From contig NZ_FQXO01000006.1 in NCBI RefSeq assembly GCF_900129995.1, forward strand, positions 1 through 64,000: a stretch of 64,000 bases of DNA, written 5' to 3'. The stretch is from Caloranaerobacter azorensis DSM 13643. GTDB taxonomy: Bacteria > Bacillota > Clostridia > Tissierellales > Thermohalobacteraceae. Below the pieces are notes generated by a model. It was not told the DNA's origin, ran no database searches, and saw nothing but the letters and a program-made list of their open reading frames with translations. A program made the position numbers and the translations under genes. Positions 24,009-32,724 of the stretch are shown piece by piece. Numbering within the stretch: position 1 is the first letter of the stretch; every line of letters starts with the position of its first letter.

Positions 24009-24869
24009 ATGAAGATAGGTTTTATAGGGGCGGGGAAGGTAGGTTGTACTTTCGGAAAGTATTTAAAAAAGAATGGCTTTGATGTTGTAGGGTATTATAG
24101 TAGAAGTTTTGAATCTGCACAAAAAGGGGCTAAAGAGATTGAAGGAATTGCTTTTGAAAGCTTGCAGGAACTATTAGATTTAACACAATTGATATTTATA
24201 ACAACTCCTGATGATGCAATTAAAAAAGTAGCTGATGAAATATCCGAATATTACAATATAAAAAAAGGCCAGATTTTCGTCCACATGAGCGGAGCTTTAT
24301 CCTCAAAAGAACTTGTTTCTCTAAAGCAAAAAGGAGCTTATATATACAGTTTGCATCCATTACAATCATTTGCAGATATAAAGTCTGCTCTAGAAAGTCT
24401 CTGTTTTACTGTATTTACTATAGAAGGGGATAAAGAAAAAATAGATATACTAAAAAATATATTAGAAAAATGCGGCAATAGATTTTTCACAATAACAGAG
24501 GAATTAAAAGGCCTTTATCATGCTTCAGCATGTGTAGTATCAAATTATTTAGTTACTTTAATCGATTATGGTTTAAAATTCTATGAGATTATGGGAGTAG
24601 ATAAAGATTTAGCGATAGAAGCCGTATATCCATTGATTAAGGGAACTATTGAAAATATAAAGGAGCTTGGGACTAAAAGAGCTTTAACAGGGCCTATAAA
24701 GAGAGGAGATGTAGGAACAATAGTTAAGCATATTGAGAGTTTGCAAAATTTCGCTCCAGAATTACTAAACTTATACAAAATTTTAGGTTATGAGACTGTT
24801 AAATTGACTCAAGAAGATTGTGAAAATAAATCTATTTTAGAGTTAAAAAAAATATTAAAAGAGGTGTAA
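24009..24869 (+). CDS. panG: Rossmann/DUF2520 protein, probable ketopantoate reductase (PanG type)
   Basis: A 286-residue protein with an N-terminal NADP-binding fold, [19 protein letters not shown] (GxGxxG at residues 7-12) and [12 protein letters not shown]-terminal DUF2520 helical domain starts near residue 135 and includes [13 protein letters not shown] and [10 protein letters not shown]. The DUF2520 protein PanG of Francisella replaces PanE as ketopantoate reductase, reducing ketopantoate to pantoate with NAD(P)H. No PanE homologue occurs in this operon, but panB follows 2 bases later. That makes this assignment likely. GAGGAGGGGATAA precedes ATG 24009. Confidence 0.85.
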   Translation: MKIGFIGAGKVGCTFGKYLKKNGFDVVGYYSRSFESAQKGAKEIEGIAFESLQELLDLTQLIFITTPDDAIKKVADEISEYYNIKKGQIFVHMSGALSSKELVSLKQKGAYIYSLHPLQSFADIKSALESLCFTVFTIEGDKEKIDILKNILEKCGNRFFTITEELKGLYHASACVVSNYLVTLIDYGLKFYEIMGVDKDLAIEAVYPLIKGTIENIKELGTKRALTGPIKRGDVGTIVKHIESLQNFAPELLNLYKILGYETVKLTQEDCENKSILELKKILKEV

Positions 24870-24871
24870 AT

Positions 24872-25708
24872 ATGAAAGAAAAATTTACAACTGCTAGTTT
24901 TTTAAAGGCTAAAGCCGAGGGAAGAAAAATTACTATGCTTACCGCTTATGATTATTCAACTGCAAAACTATTAGATGAGGCAGGAGTAGATAGTATACTT
25001 GTAGGAGATTCTTTAGGAATGGTAATGTTAGGATATGAAAATACTATTAAGGTAACTATTGAAGATATTATACATCATACTAAAGCCGTATCTAGAGGAG
25101 TAAATAGAGCATTGATAATAGCAGATATGCCATTTTTATCTTATCATGTCAGTGTAGAAGATACTATTAGAAATGCTGGCAGATTGATAAAAGAAGGCGG
25201 AGCTCATGCTGTTAAATTAGAAGGTGGAGAAAATATAATAGAAAAGGTTAAAGCGTTAATTGATGCACAGATACCAGTATGCGGACATTTAGGATTGACG
25301 CCTCAGTCGGTAAATATGTTAGGAGGGTTTAAAGTCCAAGGGAAAAGTGTAGAAAAGGCTAAAAAGATTATAGAAGATGCAATTTTATTAGAAAAGGCTG
25401 GAGTTTTTGCTATAGTTTTAGAGGCAGTACCGGAACCGCTTGCCAAGATAATAACAGAAAAAGTTTCAGTACCAACTATTGGAATAGGTGCTGGAAGGTA
25501 TTGTGACGGACAGGTTTTAGTGTCGCAAGATATGTTAGGTATGTTTAGCGATTTTACCCCTAAATTTGTGAAAAGATTCCGAGATTTGGGTAAAGAGATA
25601 AGAGAAGGGGTTAAAGAATATATAAAAGAGGTTCAAGAAGGTAAGTTCCCAGAAGAAAAACATACTTTCAAAATGAGTCAGGAGATTATTGATAAACTTA
25701 AAGCCTAA
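24872..25708 (+). CDS. panB: 3-methyl-2-oxobutanoate hydroxymethyltransferase
   Basis: Makes ketopantoate from alpha-ketoisovalerate and methylene-tetrahydrofolate. The 278 residues carry the PanB motifs [31 protein letters not shown] with metal-binding Asp, [26 protein letters not shown], and [14 protein letters not shown] with the late active-site region. GAGGTG, part of the panG end, serves as ribosome site for ATG 24872, and the two genes are only 2 bases apart. Confidence 0.97.
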   Translation: MKEKFTTASFLKAKAEGRKITMLTAYDYSTAKLLDEAGVDSILVGDSLGMVMLGYENTIKVTIEDIIHHTKAVSRGVNRALIIADMPFLSYHVSVEDTIRNAGRLIKEGGAHAVKLEGGENIIEKVKALIDAQIPVCGHLGLTPQSVNMLGGFKVQGKSVEKAKKIIEDAILLEKAGVFAIVLEAVPEPLAKIITEKVSVPTIGIGAGRYCDGQVLVSQDMLGMFSDFTPKFVKRFRDLGKEIREGVKEYIKEVQEGKFPEEKHTFKMSQEIIDKLKA

Positions 25709-25726
25709 GTCGAAAGGAGAACTGTG

Positions 25727-26575
25727 ATGAAGATAATAAAGAGTATTGAGGAAATGAAAAGTATAATCTCAGATGAAAAATCTAAAGGAAAATCAATAGG
25801 ATTGGTTCCGACTATGGGATATTTACATGATGGACATCTTTCATTAATGAGAAGGGCAAGAAAAGAGAATGATGTAGTAGTGGCGAGTATATTTGTTAAT
25901 CCTAAGCAGTTTGGACAAGGAGAAGATTATGAAGTTTATCCAAGAGACATTGAAAGAGATAGTAAACTAGCAGATAGTGTTGGTGTAGATTATATATTTG
26001 CTCCAGAAGTTAAAGAAATGTATCCAGAAGGCTATAATACTTATGTTGAAGTGTTGGGTGTTACAGATAAATTATGTGGAGCTTCAAGACCAGGACACTT
26101 TAGAGGAGTTACTACAGTTGTTACGAAATTATTTAATATTGTAACTCCTGACAAGGCATATTTTGGGCAAAAAGATGCCCAGCAAGTGTATGTTGTAAGA
26201 CAAATGGTTAGAGATTTGAACATGGATGTAAATATAATATCATGTCCGATAGTTAGAGAACATGACGGGCTGGCAATGAGTTCAAGAAACACGTATTTAT
26301 CAGAAGAAGAGAGAAGACAGGCTTTAGTTTTATCAAAGAGTTTGTTTTGGGCAGAGGATATGATAAATAAAGGCGAGAGAGATGCAAAAACTTTAATTGA
26401 AGGTATAAAATCTATGATAAATGAAATGCCATTAGCAGATATTGATTATGTTGAGATAATAGATTACGATACGTTTAGAGAGGTAGAAAAACTTAAAGGC
26501 AATATTCTGATTGCATTAGCAGTAAGAATTGGGAAAACAAGGTTAATAGATAATATATTAGTGGAGGTAGAATAG
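25727..26575 (+). CDS. panC: Pantothenate synthetase (pantoate-beta-alanine ligase)
   Basis: Joins pantoate and beta-alanine using ATP. HIGH-type signature [14 protein letters not shown] near residue 33, the pantoate-binding FVNPKQFG, the Y-F-G-Q-K-D-A-Q-Q segment near residue 148 and the KMSKS-like [10 protein letters not shown] near 185 are all present. Length 282 is normal. Start ATG 25727 has AAAGGAG at the right distance. The in-frame GTG at 25724 is too close. Confidence 0.97.
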   Translation: MKIIKSIEEMKSIISDEKSKGKSIGLVPTMGYLHDGHLSLMRRARKENDVVVASIFVNPKQFGQGEDYEVYPRDIERDSKLADSVGVDYIFAPEVKEMYPEGYNTYVEVLGVTDKLCGASRPGHFRGVTTVVTKLFNIVTPDKAYFGQKDAQQVYVVRQMVRDLNMDVNIISCPIVREHDGLAMSSRNTYLSEEERRQALVLSKSLFWAEDMINKGERDAKTLIEGIKSMINEMPLADIDYVEIIDYDTFREVEKLKGNILIALAVRIGKTRLIDNILVEVE

Positions 26576-26577
26576 TA

Positions 26578-26961
26578 ATGATGATTAATTTATTTAAAAG
26601 TAAAATACACAGAGCAACTGTAACAGAAGCTAATTTAAACTATGTAGGAAGTATTACGATAGACGAAGCTTTGATGGAAGCTGCTGGCATTATTGAGAAT
26701 GAGCGCGTACAGGTTGTTAACATTAATAATGGAGCAAGACTTGAGACGTATGTAATAAAAGGAGAGAGAAATAGTGGAGTAATATGTTTAAATGGAGCAG
26801 CAGCTAGATTAGTACAGCCAGGAGATAAGGTAATAATTATGGCATATTGTTGGGTAGATAAAGATGAAGCGGAAAAGTTAAAACCAAAAGTAGTTTTTGT
26901 TGATGAAAATAATAAAATAATAGATGTTACTAACAAAGAAGAACATGGAGATATAAGATAA
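26578..26961 (+). CDS. panD: Aspartate 1-decarboxylase proenzyme
   Basis: Pyruvoyl-dependent enzyme making beta-alanine from aspartate, the second input of PanC. The 127 residues show [19 protein letters not shown], with the self-cleavage bond Gly24-Ser25 in the canonical position when counted from ATG 26578, then [14 protein letters not shown] and the usual C-terminus. GGAGG lies just upstream inside the end of panC, and the genes nearly touch. With panG, panB and panC, the operon makes pantothenate completely from ketoisovalerate and aspartate. Confidence 0.97.
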   Translation: MMINLFKSKIHRATVTEANLNYVGSITIDEALMEAAGIIENERVQVVNINNGARLETYVIKGERNSGVICLNGAAARLVQPGDKVIIMAYCWVDKDEAEKLKPKVVFVDENNKIIDVTNKEEHGDIR

Positions 26962-26995
26962 ATTTATCTAGGTAAAGGGGGGAGGAGCTGGGGCC

Positions 26996-27073
26996 ATGTT
27001 AAAATTAATTAGAGCTGGTGAATGTGTAGGCCTTCAAGTGGGTAAAGTTACATCTTTATTTATAGAGTCGTAA
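26996..27073 (+). CDS. Possible 25-residue micropeptide after panD
   Basis: ATG 26996 follows a very strong ribosome site (GGGGGGAGGAG) and opens a 25-codon frame (MLKLIRAGECVGLQVGK...), ending at TAA 27071-27073. It is unrecognised, with one cysteine and no obvious membrane helix. It could be the start of a decayed gene, because the Shine-Dalgarno is intact while the frame stops early. Evidence is only the ribosome site and the open frame. Confidence 0.3.
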   Translation: MLKLIRAGECVGLQVGKVTSLFIES

Positions 27074-27175
27074 AAGTAAAAGGTACATTTGAAAAATAAA
27101 ATGATTGTTTAGAATAAATATGATTGGGAATAAATAATAACGGAAGCAGAAAAAAATAAAAGGGAGGATATTTAT

Positions 27176-27697
27176 ATGGAAAGATTAGTAGGAAAACCTG
27201 CTCCGTTATTCAAGATGAAAACAGCGTTAGGAAATGGTGAGGGGTTTGGAGAAGTAAGCCTTGAAGATTATAAAGGAAAATGGTTAGTTATGTTTTTTTA
27301 TCCTTTAGATTTTACATTTGTTTGCCCAACAGAGATAACAGGTTATAGTGATAGATATGAAGAATTTAAAGCAGAAGGAGCTGAAATATTAGCTGTAAGT
27401 ACAGATAGTGAACATTCACATAAAGCATGGATAAATAGAGATTTAGGAAAGATTAAATTTCCATTAGCTTCTGACTTTACTAAAAAGGTTTCAAAAGATT
27501 ATGGAGTTTTAGTAGAAGAAGAAGGTGTTGCATTAAGAGGCTTATTTATAATAGATCCAGAAGGTATTGTAAGGTATTCAGTTATACATGATTTAAATAT
27601 AGGTAGAAGTGTAGATGAAACGCTACGTGTATTAAAAGCTCTAAAAACTGGCGGACTTTGTCCTGTTAACTGGAAACCTGGAGATGAATTATTATAA
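27176..27697 (+). CDS. 2-Cys peroxiredoxin (AhpC/Prx1 class)
   Basis: Thiol peroxidase removing hydrogen peroxide and organic peroxides. The peroxidatic cysteine is Cys50 in FYPLDFTFVCPTEI, and the resolving cysteine is Cys162 in GLCPVNWKPG. The GLFIIDPEGIVR block contributes to the dimer. At 173 residues it is slightly shorter than AhpC (187). AAGGGAGGATATTT precedes ATG 27176. There is no ahpF reductase adjacent, so reduction by thioredoxin or a rubredoxin-type system is likely. It is monocistronic and ends at a bidirectional terminator. Confidence 0.95.
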   Translation: MERLVGKPAPLFKMKTALGNGEGFGEVSLEDYKGKWLVMFFYPLDFTFVCPTEITGYSDRYEEFKAEGAEILAVSTDSEHSHKAWINRDLGKIKFPLASDFTKKVSKDYGVLVEEEGVALRGLFIIDPEGIVRYSVIHDLNIGRSVDETLRVLKALKTGGLCPVNWKPGDELL

Positions 27698-27712
27698 AAT
27701 TTAGTAAGATTT

Positions 27713-27740
27713 AAAAAACCTCGCATTTTGCGAGGTTTTA
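27713..27740. terminator. Bidirectional terminator peroxiredoxin / MATE gene
   Basis: Stem AAAACCTCGC/GCGAGGTTTT with loop ATTTT between convergent genes. It has A-runs and T-runs on both sides and so can serve both strands. Confidence 0.88.
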
Positions 27741-27742
27741 AA

Positions 27743-29092
27743 CTATACCTTATGTTTTTCTTTCAGCTTTTTAAGTTCTAAAAATAAAAATGTTCCAGTT
27801 AAGATTGAAGATATAAAATCTGAAACTGGCCCGGCCATCCAAATACCTTTTAATTTAAAGAATTTTGGAAGTATTATTAATGACGGTATTAAAACTAAAA
27901 CCTGTCTAGATAAACTTAGAAACATGGCTTGTTTTGGTTTGCCTACAGCTTGGAAGTAATTTGAGCTAACTATTTGGAATCCAATAATAGGAAGCATTGA
28001 TAAAAATATTTTCATTCCTTGTGCTCCAACTTTAATAAGTTCTTTGTCTTTTTTGTCAAATAGAGATATGAGTTGTTCTGGGAATACTCTTGTTGCAGTG
28101 AAACCTATAACCACTATAGTAGTTGCTGCCAATATAGCAAGTTTTAAAGCCTTTGTTACCCTATCGAATTTCTTAGCACCATAGTTATATCCTATTATAG
28201 GTTGGGCACCTTGATTTATTCCAAAAATAGGCATAAGTATTAACATTACGATGCTGTTTATTATACCCATTGCAGAAATTGCTATATCTCCACCATAGTA
28301 GGATAACTGATTATTGAAAAGAGCAGATACACAACTTGCGGCTACTTGCATAGAAAATGGTGCAGAACCGATTGCCAATATTTTACCTACTATCGGAGCT
28401 TGTAGTTTTATATTAGCTATATGGATTTTAAGATGACTTTTATCACTAAAAAAGTATGAAAGAACCCAAATTGTAGATATTATTTGTGATAATACTGTGG
28501 CGATTGCTGCTCCTTTAACGCCTAGTTTAAAGCCAAATATAAAAATTGGATCTAATATTATATTTGATATAGCACCTATAAGCATAGTCATCATAGCAGT
28601 TTTAGGATTACCTTCTGCACGGATAAAATTATTCATGCCGAAGCCAACAGTTTGAAAAATAGTTCCCATTAAAATTATAGTAAGGTACTGCTTTGCATAT
28701 GGTAGAGTATTATTGCTTGCTCCAAATAGTTTTAATAGAGGATTTAAGAAAGTAAAGCCTAATATAGATACTATAATAGATATTAAAATTAATAAAACCA
28801 TTCCATTTGCTAGGATTATTTCTGCTTCATCTCTTTTTTGTTCGCCTAATCTTATTGAGATTAACGATGTAGCCCCTACACCAACTAACATACCAAATGC
28901 CATTATTATAATCATAATTGGATAACATATTGTTAGGCCTGCTATTCCGAGCGAACCAACACTTCTACCTATATATATTCTATCTACAATGTTATATAGT
29001 GCACTAACCATCATACCGACTATGGCTGGTATCGAAAATTTTAAAAGTAGCTTTTCTATTTTTTCTTCTCCTAATAATTTTGAACGCTCCAT
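27743..29092 (-). CDS. MATE-family multidrug/sodium efflux transporter
   Basis: A 449-residue, 12-helix protein of the MATE family. The first helix region reads FSIPAIVGMMVSALYNIVDR, followed by IYIGRSVGSLGIAGL and the mirrored second-half motif N-N-Q-L-S-Y-Y-G-G-D-I-A-I-S-A-M-G, then GINQGAQPIIGYNYGAKKFD. These mark NorM/DinF-type exporters that use a Na+ or H+ gradient. The substrate is unknown. On its strand the gene follows a MarR-type regulator by 9 bases, and AGGTGATAC supplies the ribosome site, so the two form an operon in which the regulator probably controls the pump. Confidence 0.92.
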   Translation of the reverse strand: MERSKLLGEEKIEKLLLKFSIPAIVGMMVSALYNIVDRIYIGRSVGSLGIAGLTICYPIMIIIMAFGMLVGVGATSLISIRLGEQKRDEAEIILANGMVLLILISIIVSILGFTFLNPLLKLFGASNNTLPYAKQYLTIILMGTIFQTVGFGMNNFIRAEGNPKTAMMTMLIGAISNIILDPIFIFGFKLGVKGAAIATVLSQIISTIWVLSYFFSDKSHLKIHIANIKLQAPIVGKILAIGSAPFSMQVAASCVSALFNNQLSYYGGDIAISAMGIINSIVMLILMPIFGINQGAQPIIGYNYGAKKFDRVTKALKLAILAATTIVVIGFTATRVFPEQLISLFDKKDKELIKVGAQGMKIFLSMLPIIGFQIVSSNYFQAVGKPKQAMFLSLSRQVLVLIPSLIILPKFFKLKGIWMAGPVSDFISSILTGTFLFLELKKLKEKHKV

Positions 29093-29101
29093 TGTATCAC
29101 C

Positions 29102-29545
29102 TCAAATCTTTTTAAATATATCAACGATTTCTCTTATGTTCTTAAGGAACAAGTCGATTTCTTCATTATTAAGTTTGCTAAATTGGCTTATAACTGCTTT
29201 TTCAATTTCTTTTTTCTTATTTTCTAAATAAGACTTACCTTCATCGGTTAGATGTAGCCATGTTTTTCTTCTATCTTCTTTATCAACTTTTCTGACTACA
29301 AGATTTAGTTTTTCCAAAGAGTCTACAAGAGATGTTAAGCTGCCTTTTCTCATATCTAAAAATTTACCTAAATCAGTTGGAGTTATTTTACCATGCTTTC
29401 CTATAATCATTATTGCTCTGTTTTGGTTTTTCTTGCAATTATATTTGTCAGTCCCATGTCTGAATGATGCTCCGAATTTTCTATGAAAAAGAGAAACAAA
29501 TTCAAAGAGATTACTATATATCTCTTTAATTTTCTCCTCATTCAT
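29102..29545 (-). CDS. MarR-family transcriptional regulator
   Basis: A 147-residue winged-helix regulator. The helix-turn-helix spans about residues 50-85 (K-I-T-P-T-D-L-G-K-F-L-D-M-R-K-G-S-L-T-S-L-V-D-S-L-E). The wing D-K-E-D-R-R-K-T-W-L-H-L-T-D-E-G is the MarR signature. The N-terminal stretch contains F-R-H-G-T-D-K-Y-N-C-K-K, whose cysteine might respond to redox or electrophiles. It is the first gene of the operon with the MATE pump. An inverted repeat at 29561-29599 in front of it is the likely autoregulatory operator. Confidence 0.92.
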   Translation of the reverse strand: MNEEKIKEIYSNLFEFVSLFHRKFGASFRHGTDKYNCKKNQNRAIMIIGKHGKITPTDLGKFLDMRKGSLTSLVDSLEKLNLVVRKVDKEDRRKTWLHLTDEGKSYLENKKKEIEKAVISQFSKLNNEEIDLFLKNIREIVDIFKKI

Positions 29546-29560
29546 AAATATCTCCCCTTC

Positions 29561-29599
29561 AAATAGTTAGAATTCGTACTATTAGAATTTTAACTATTT
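29561..29599 (-). promoter_or_regulatory. Candidate MarR operator and promoter
   Basis: Inverted repeat AAATAGTTA (29561-29569) and TAACTATTT (29591-29599), with an inner pair AGAATT around GTACTATT. It lies 16 bases before the MarR start codon. MarR proteins commonly bind such palindromes in their own promoters. Confidence 0.6.
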
Positions 29600-29629
29600 T
29601 TTATTCATATGTCAATATTTTTTTCTAAT

Positions 29630-29654
29630 AAAAAAGCCCCCTGACACCGGGGGT
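29630..29654 (-). terminator. tyrS terminator
   Basis: On the minus strand, stem CCCCCGGTGTCAGGGGG is followed by CTTTTTT and overlaps the end of tyrS by a base or two. Confidence 0.9.
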
Positions 29655-30880
29655 TATACTAACTTAACCATATGATATACTTTTTTTCCTTTTCTAATAA
29701 TCAGTTTATTATCTTTAAAATTACTTTCATTTATTATAAGATTAGAATCGGTAACTCTTTCGTTTTCTATATATATACCGCCTTGTTTAATTAATCTTCT
29801 GCCTTCTCCTCTCGAAGAAGTAAGCCCAGTTTCAATTAATAAGTTTAGAATGTCCATGCCTTCAGCGATTTTATCTTTACTGATTTCGGTTGTAGGCATG
29901 TTTTCTAAATCGCCTTTTCCTCCAAAAAGTGCTTTTGCTGCTTTTTCAGCTTTTTTAGCCTCTTCTTCACCATGAACTAATTTAGTAACTTCATATGCAA
30001 GAACTTCTTTTGCTTTATTTATTTCTGCCCCTTCAAGAGAGCCTAACCTTCTTACTTCATCCATTGGTAAGAAAGTCAATAGAGCAAGGCATTTTTCTAC
30101 ATCTCTATCGTCTACATTTCTCCAATATTGATAGAAGTCATAAGGCGAAGTTTTGTTAGGATCTAGCCAAACTGCTCCTGATTCTGTTTTACCCATTTTC
30201 TTACCTTCACTAGTTGTTAGAAGTTTAAATGTTAAACCATATACAGAAGCACCTTCAACTCTTCTTACTAAGTCGATGCCACCTAATATATTAGACCATT
30301 GATCGCTGCCACCAAGTTGTAATTTACAGTTATATTTTCTATAAAGCTCTAAAAAGTCATAAGATTGCATTAACATATAGTTAAATTCCAAAAATGAAAG
30401 ACCTCTTTCCAATCTAGTTTTGAAACATTCAGCTGTGAGCATTCTGTTTACAGAAAAATGTCTTCCAATTTCTCGTAAGAAATCTATATAATTTAAATTT
30501 GTCAACCAATCAGCGTTATTTAAAAGTAGTGCTTTGCCTTCGCTAAAATCGATAAATTTTGAGAATTGTTCTTTAAAAGATTCTGCATTTTTATCAATAT
30601 GTTCTCTTGTAAGCATTTTTCTCATTTCAGTTTTACCTGTTGGATCGCCAACTAGGGCAGTTCCTCCACCGATTACAGCAATCGGCCTATGTCCGGCTCT
30701 TTGCATATGCATCATAACCATTACTTGAATAAAGTGGCCTACATGAAGGCTATCTGCTGTTGGATCAAATCCAATATAAAATGTTACAGATTCTTTTCCT
30801 AAAAGCTGCCTTATTTCGTCTTCATGGGTAGCCTGTTCAATAAAGCCTCTTTCTTTTAAAATATCATAAACATTTGTCAT
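29654..30880 (-). CDS. tyrS: Tyrosyl-tRNA synthetase
   Basis: Charges tRNA(Tyr). Class I motifs are HVGH at residues 46-49 in [13 protein letters not shown], and [14 protein letters not shown] (KMSKS equivalent) near residue 230. The tyrosine-binding segment [11 protein letters not shown] and the [11 protein letters not shown] loop are also present. A C-terminal S4-type RNA-binding domain covers about residues 345-408. At 408 residues it has normal length. AAGGAGGG lies 6 bases before ATG 30880. An in-frame TTG immediately before it is less likely. A T-box leader controls it. Confidence 0.97.
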   Translation of the reverse strand: MTNVYDILKERGFIEQATHEDEIRQLLGKESVTFYIGFDPTADSLHVGHFIQVMVMMHMQRAGHRPIAVIGGGTALVGDPTGKTEMRKMLTREHIDKNAESFKEQFSKFIDFSEGKALLLNNADWLTNLNYIDFLREIGRHFSVNRMLTAECFKTRLERGLSFLEFNYMLMQSYDFLELYRKYNCKLQLGGSDQWSNILGGIDLVRRVEGASVYGLTFKLLTTSEGKKMGKTESGAVWLDPNKTSPYDFYQYWRNVDDRDVEKCLALLTFLPMDEVRRLGSLEGAEINKAKEVLAYEVTKLVHGEEEAKKAEKAAKALFGGKGDLENMPTTEISKDKIAEGMDILNLLIETGLTSSRGEGRRLIKQGGIYIENERVTDSNLIINESNFKDNKLIIRKGKKVYHMVKLV

Positions 30881-30977
30881 CAAAATCCCTCCTTATCATC
30901 TTTAAGTTAACAGTGAATAGCTAATTTTACATTTTACATTTTTTAGGCTAGCCTATTTTCTATAAACTAGTAAAATA

Positions 30978-31205
30978 ACAAAAGGCCTTCTATCCGTATA
31001 AGGACGGAGGAAGACCCGTGGTACCACCTTACTTCGCATCAAAGATGCCTCTTAACTGCTGTAACGTGCAGCCTACGCAATGCTTTTACATTGAAACTCC
31101 AGAGTGTAATTCGCCTCTTTATGTACTGCAGACTTTTCACCGGCCAGTCTGCTCTCTGAATTGTAACCATAAAGGGCTACTGTCTCCTTCATAGTTAAAA
31201 TCATA
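30978..31205 (-). ncRNA. T-box leader of tyrS
   Basis: Reverse strand. The universal T-box sequence AAGGTGGTACCACGG is present (complement at 31016-31030). It is followed by a terminator hairpin, CCTCCGTCC paired with GGATAGAAGG and ending in CTTTTGTTATTT at 30978-31012. Upstream lie the stem I region with its conserved GAAGGAGACAGTAGCC and a specifier region containing GAATTACACTCTGGAG, where TAC would be a tyrosine codon. Uncharged tRNA(Tyr) should promote readthrough into tyrS. Confidence 0.93.
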
Positions 31206-31484
31206 TATATTTGGCATCAAAAATATAAATAAATTCAAATATAATTTCTGTAATGGATGTGAGCAAAATCTACCTTATATCTATCTGAATATTTTGTTTT
31301 ATACTAATACATTTATACTAAATTTGTCAAGTGTATTACCATTAAATTGCTCATATTTTTATAAAAATATTCAATTTCTATCAGCTATTGAACTACAAAA
31401 GTCAATATTATACAATAAAAATATAGAGTTTCAAAAAGCCATGTCTGTATAAACCTAAATGAAGGTTTAATGGAGGTGGTTTAT
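31206..31484. other. Non-coding gap between tyrS leader and arginase-like gene
   Basis: AT-rich and without an open frame. It presumably holds the two divergent promoters. An A-C-C-T-A-A-A-T-G-A-A-G-G-T-T palindrome at about 31453-31468 precedes the ribosome site of the next gene. Nothing else was identified. Confidence 0.4.
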
Positions 31485-32183
31485 TTGAAACATAAATTCC
31501 AATATATAGACTTTAGACAAGCCATGAAAGGGAATAATTTACCACGCAAATATTATCCTTTAAGCAATAAAGTCAATATTGAAAAAATAATTAAATTATT
31601 TCCTAAACCTTGGATTGCTTTTCTAGATTCAGGAGATTATCATTATTTGACTTACTTTTTGCTTAAAAATCTTTCAAACAAGCCATACCTTATCTTATTT
31701 GATAATCATTTCGATATGAATTATGCTCCAGATGGAATGCTTTCTTGCGGTTCGTGGGCTCGACAGGCTTTAATAGACGATTTAATAAAGGGAGTTTTAG
31801 TTATAGGAGCATCTTCTATATCAAAACCTACGGATTTTTGGCATCCCGGAATAATTCATATTGAAAATCCTAACGATGTAATCAACTTAAATAAGTACAA
31901 AAATCTGTTTAAATATGATTTATATATTAGCATTGATAAAGACGTATTAGATTCATCTATATTAAGGACTGACTGGGATCAAGGCATAATGAAAGAGGAT
32001 TCTTTACTAAAATGGCTGTCAGTATTTAATTCAAAAGGGAAAGTGATAGGAGTAGATTTTTGTGGTGATTTTAAACGAGATCCTGTATTAGAGCTAGTAG
32101 ATATAAAGAATAAAAAAGCCCATGAGAGAATTAATAGAAAAATAATTAATTTATTCACAGAAAACTATTCAAAAACTGCATAA
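31485..32183 (+). CDS. Arginase/ureohydrolase-family protein, short divergent type
   Basis: A 232-residue protein of the ureohydrolase fold (arginase, agmatinase, formiminoglutamase, histone-deacetylase-like). The Mn-binding set is recognisable: SGDYHYLTYFLLK in place of GGDHS, F-D-N-H-F-D for the DAHxD motif, and SIDKDVLDSSILRTDWDQG for SxDxDxxDP. It is shorter than arginase (about 300) and lacks the normal N-terminal region, so the substrate cannot be assigned. TTG 31485 is the likely start, because GGAGGTGG lies 5 bases upstream. An ATG at 31470 overlaps that site. It is monocistronic. Confidence 0.78.
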   Translation: MKHKFQYIDFRQAMKGNNLPRKYYPLSNKVNIEKIIKLFPKPWIAFLDSGDYHYLTYFLLKNLSNKPYLILFDNHFDMNYAPDGMLSCGSWARQALIDDLIKGVLVIGASSISKPTDFWHPGIIHIENPNDVINLNKYKNLFKYDLYISIDKDVLDSSILRTDWDQGIMKEDSLLKWLSVFNSKGKVIGVDFCGDFKRDPVLELVDIKNKKAHERINRKIINLFTENYSKTA

Positions 32184-32212
32184 AAATTGGAGGACTTTAT
32201 GTCCCCCAGATG

Positions 32213-32590
32213 TTATTCTTGTACTTTTATTTCTTTGCTATTTTCCCATAAACCATGTAAATTGCAGTAGCTTAATGCATAGATAGTACCAGATTTATCT
32301 AATTTGACATGAGTTACTACAATAGGTTCATTTAAAATACTGTTTTCACCATGAGCAGTAAAATTGAAAGTTCCTAATTCAACAGGAAATTTACTGCCTT
32401 CAGGTAAATAGAAAACTTTAATCCAAGAAATATGATGTTCTAGTGTATTTGGATGTTTTATTTCTTCTCCAACTGAAACTTTTATTTCGATTTCCTCATT
32501 TGATTTGATGTTTTCAGGAATTTGAATTACAGGAACGTGTTTTTCACCTTTCCAATCTCCACTTTGTAATAATTGTCCTAATGACTTCAT
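32213..32590 (-). CDS. Superoxide reductase (neelaredoxin/class II desulfoferrodoxin type)
   Basis: Reduces superoxide to hydrogen peroxide without making oxygen, an anaerobe's defence. The 125 residues carry the Fe(His)4Cys ligands: E-K-H-V-P with His18, HPNTLEHHISWIKVFY, and the closing S-Y-C-N-L-H-G-L-W with Cys and His. The N-terminal rubredoxin-like FeS4 domain of class I enzymes is absent. TACAAGGAGGGTTTTGT precedes its ATG on the minus strand. It belongs with the peroxiredoxin at 27.2 kb as an oxygen-defence set. Confidence 0.94.
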   Translation of the reverse strand: MKSLGQLLQSGDWKGEKHVPVIQIPENIKSNEEIEIKVSVGEEIKHPNTLEHHISWIKVFYLPEGSKFPVELGTFNFTAHGENSILNEPIVVTHVKLDKSGTIYALSYCNLHGLWENSKEIKVQE

Positions 32591-32724
32591 ACAAAACCCT
32601 CCTTGATTAATTAGCCTAATATTTTTATACCCAAATATTCAAAAATAACTCATTTTAAATAAGAATATCTGATAAAATATTATTATCTAGTAAAATGTAG
32701 AATAAGTGTAATGGGAGAGATGTT

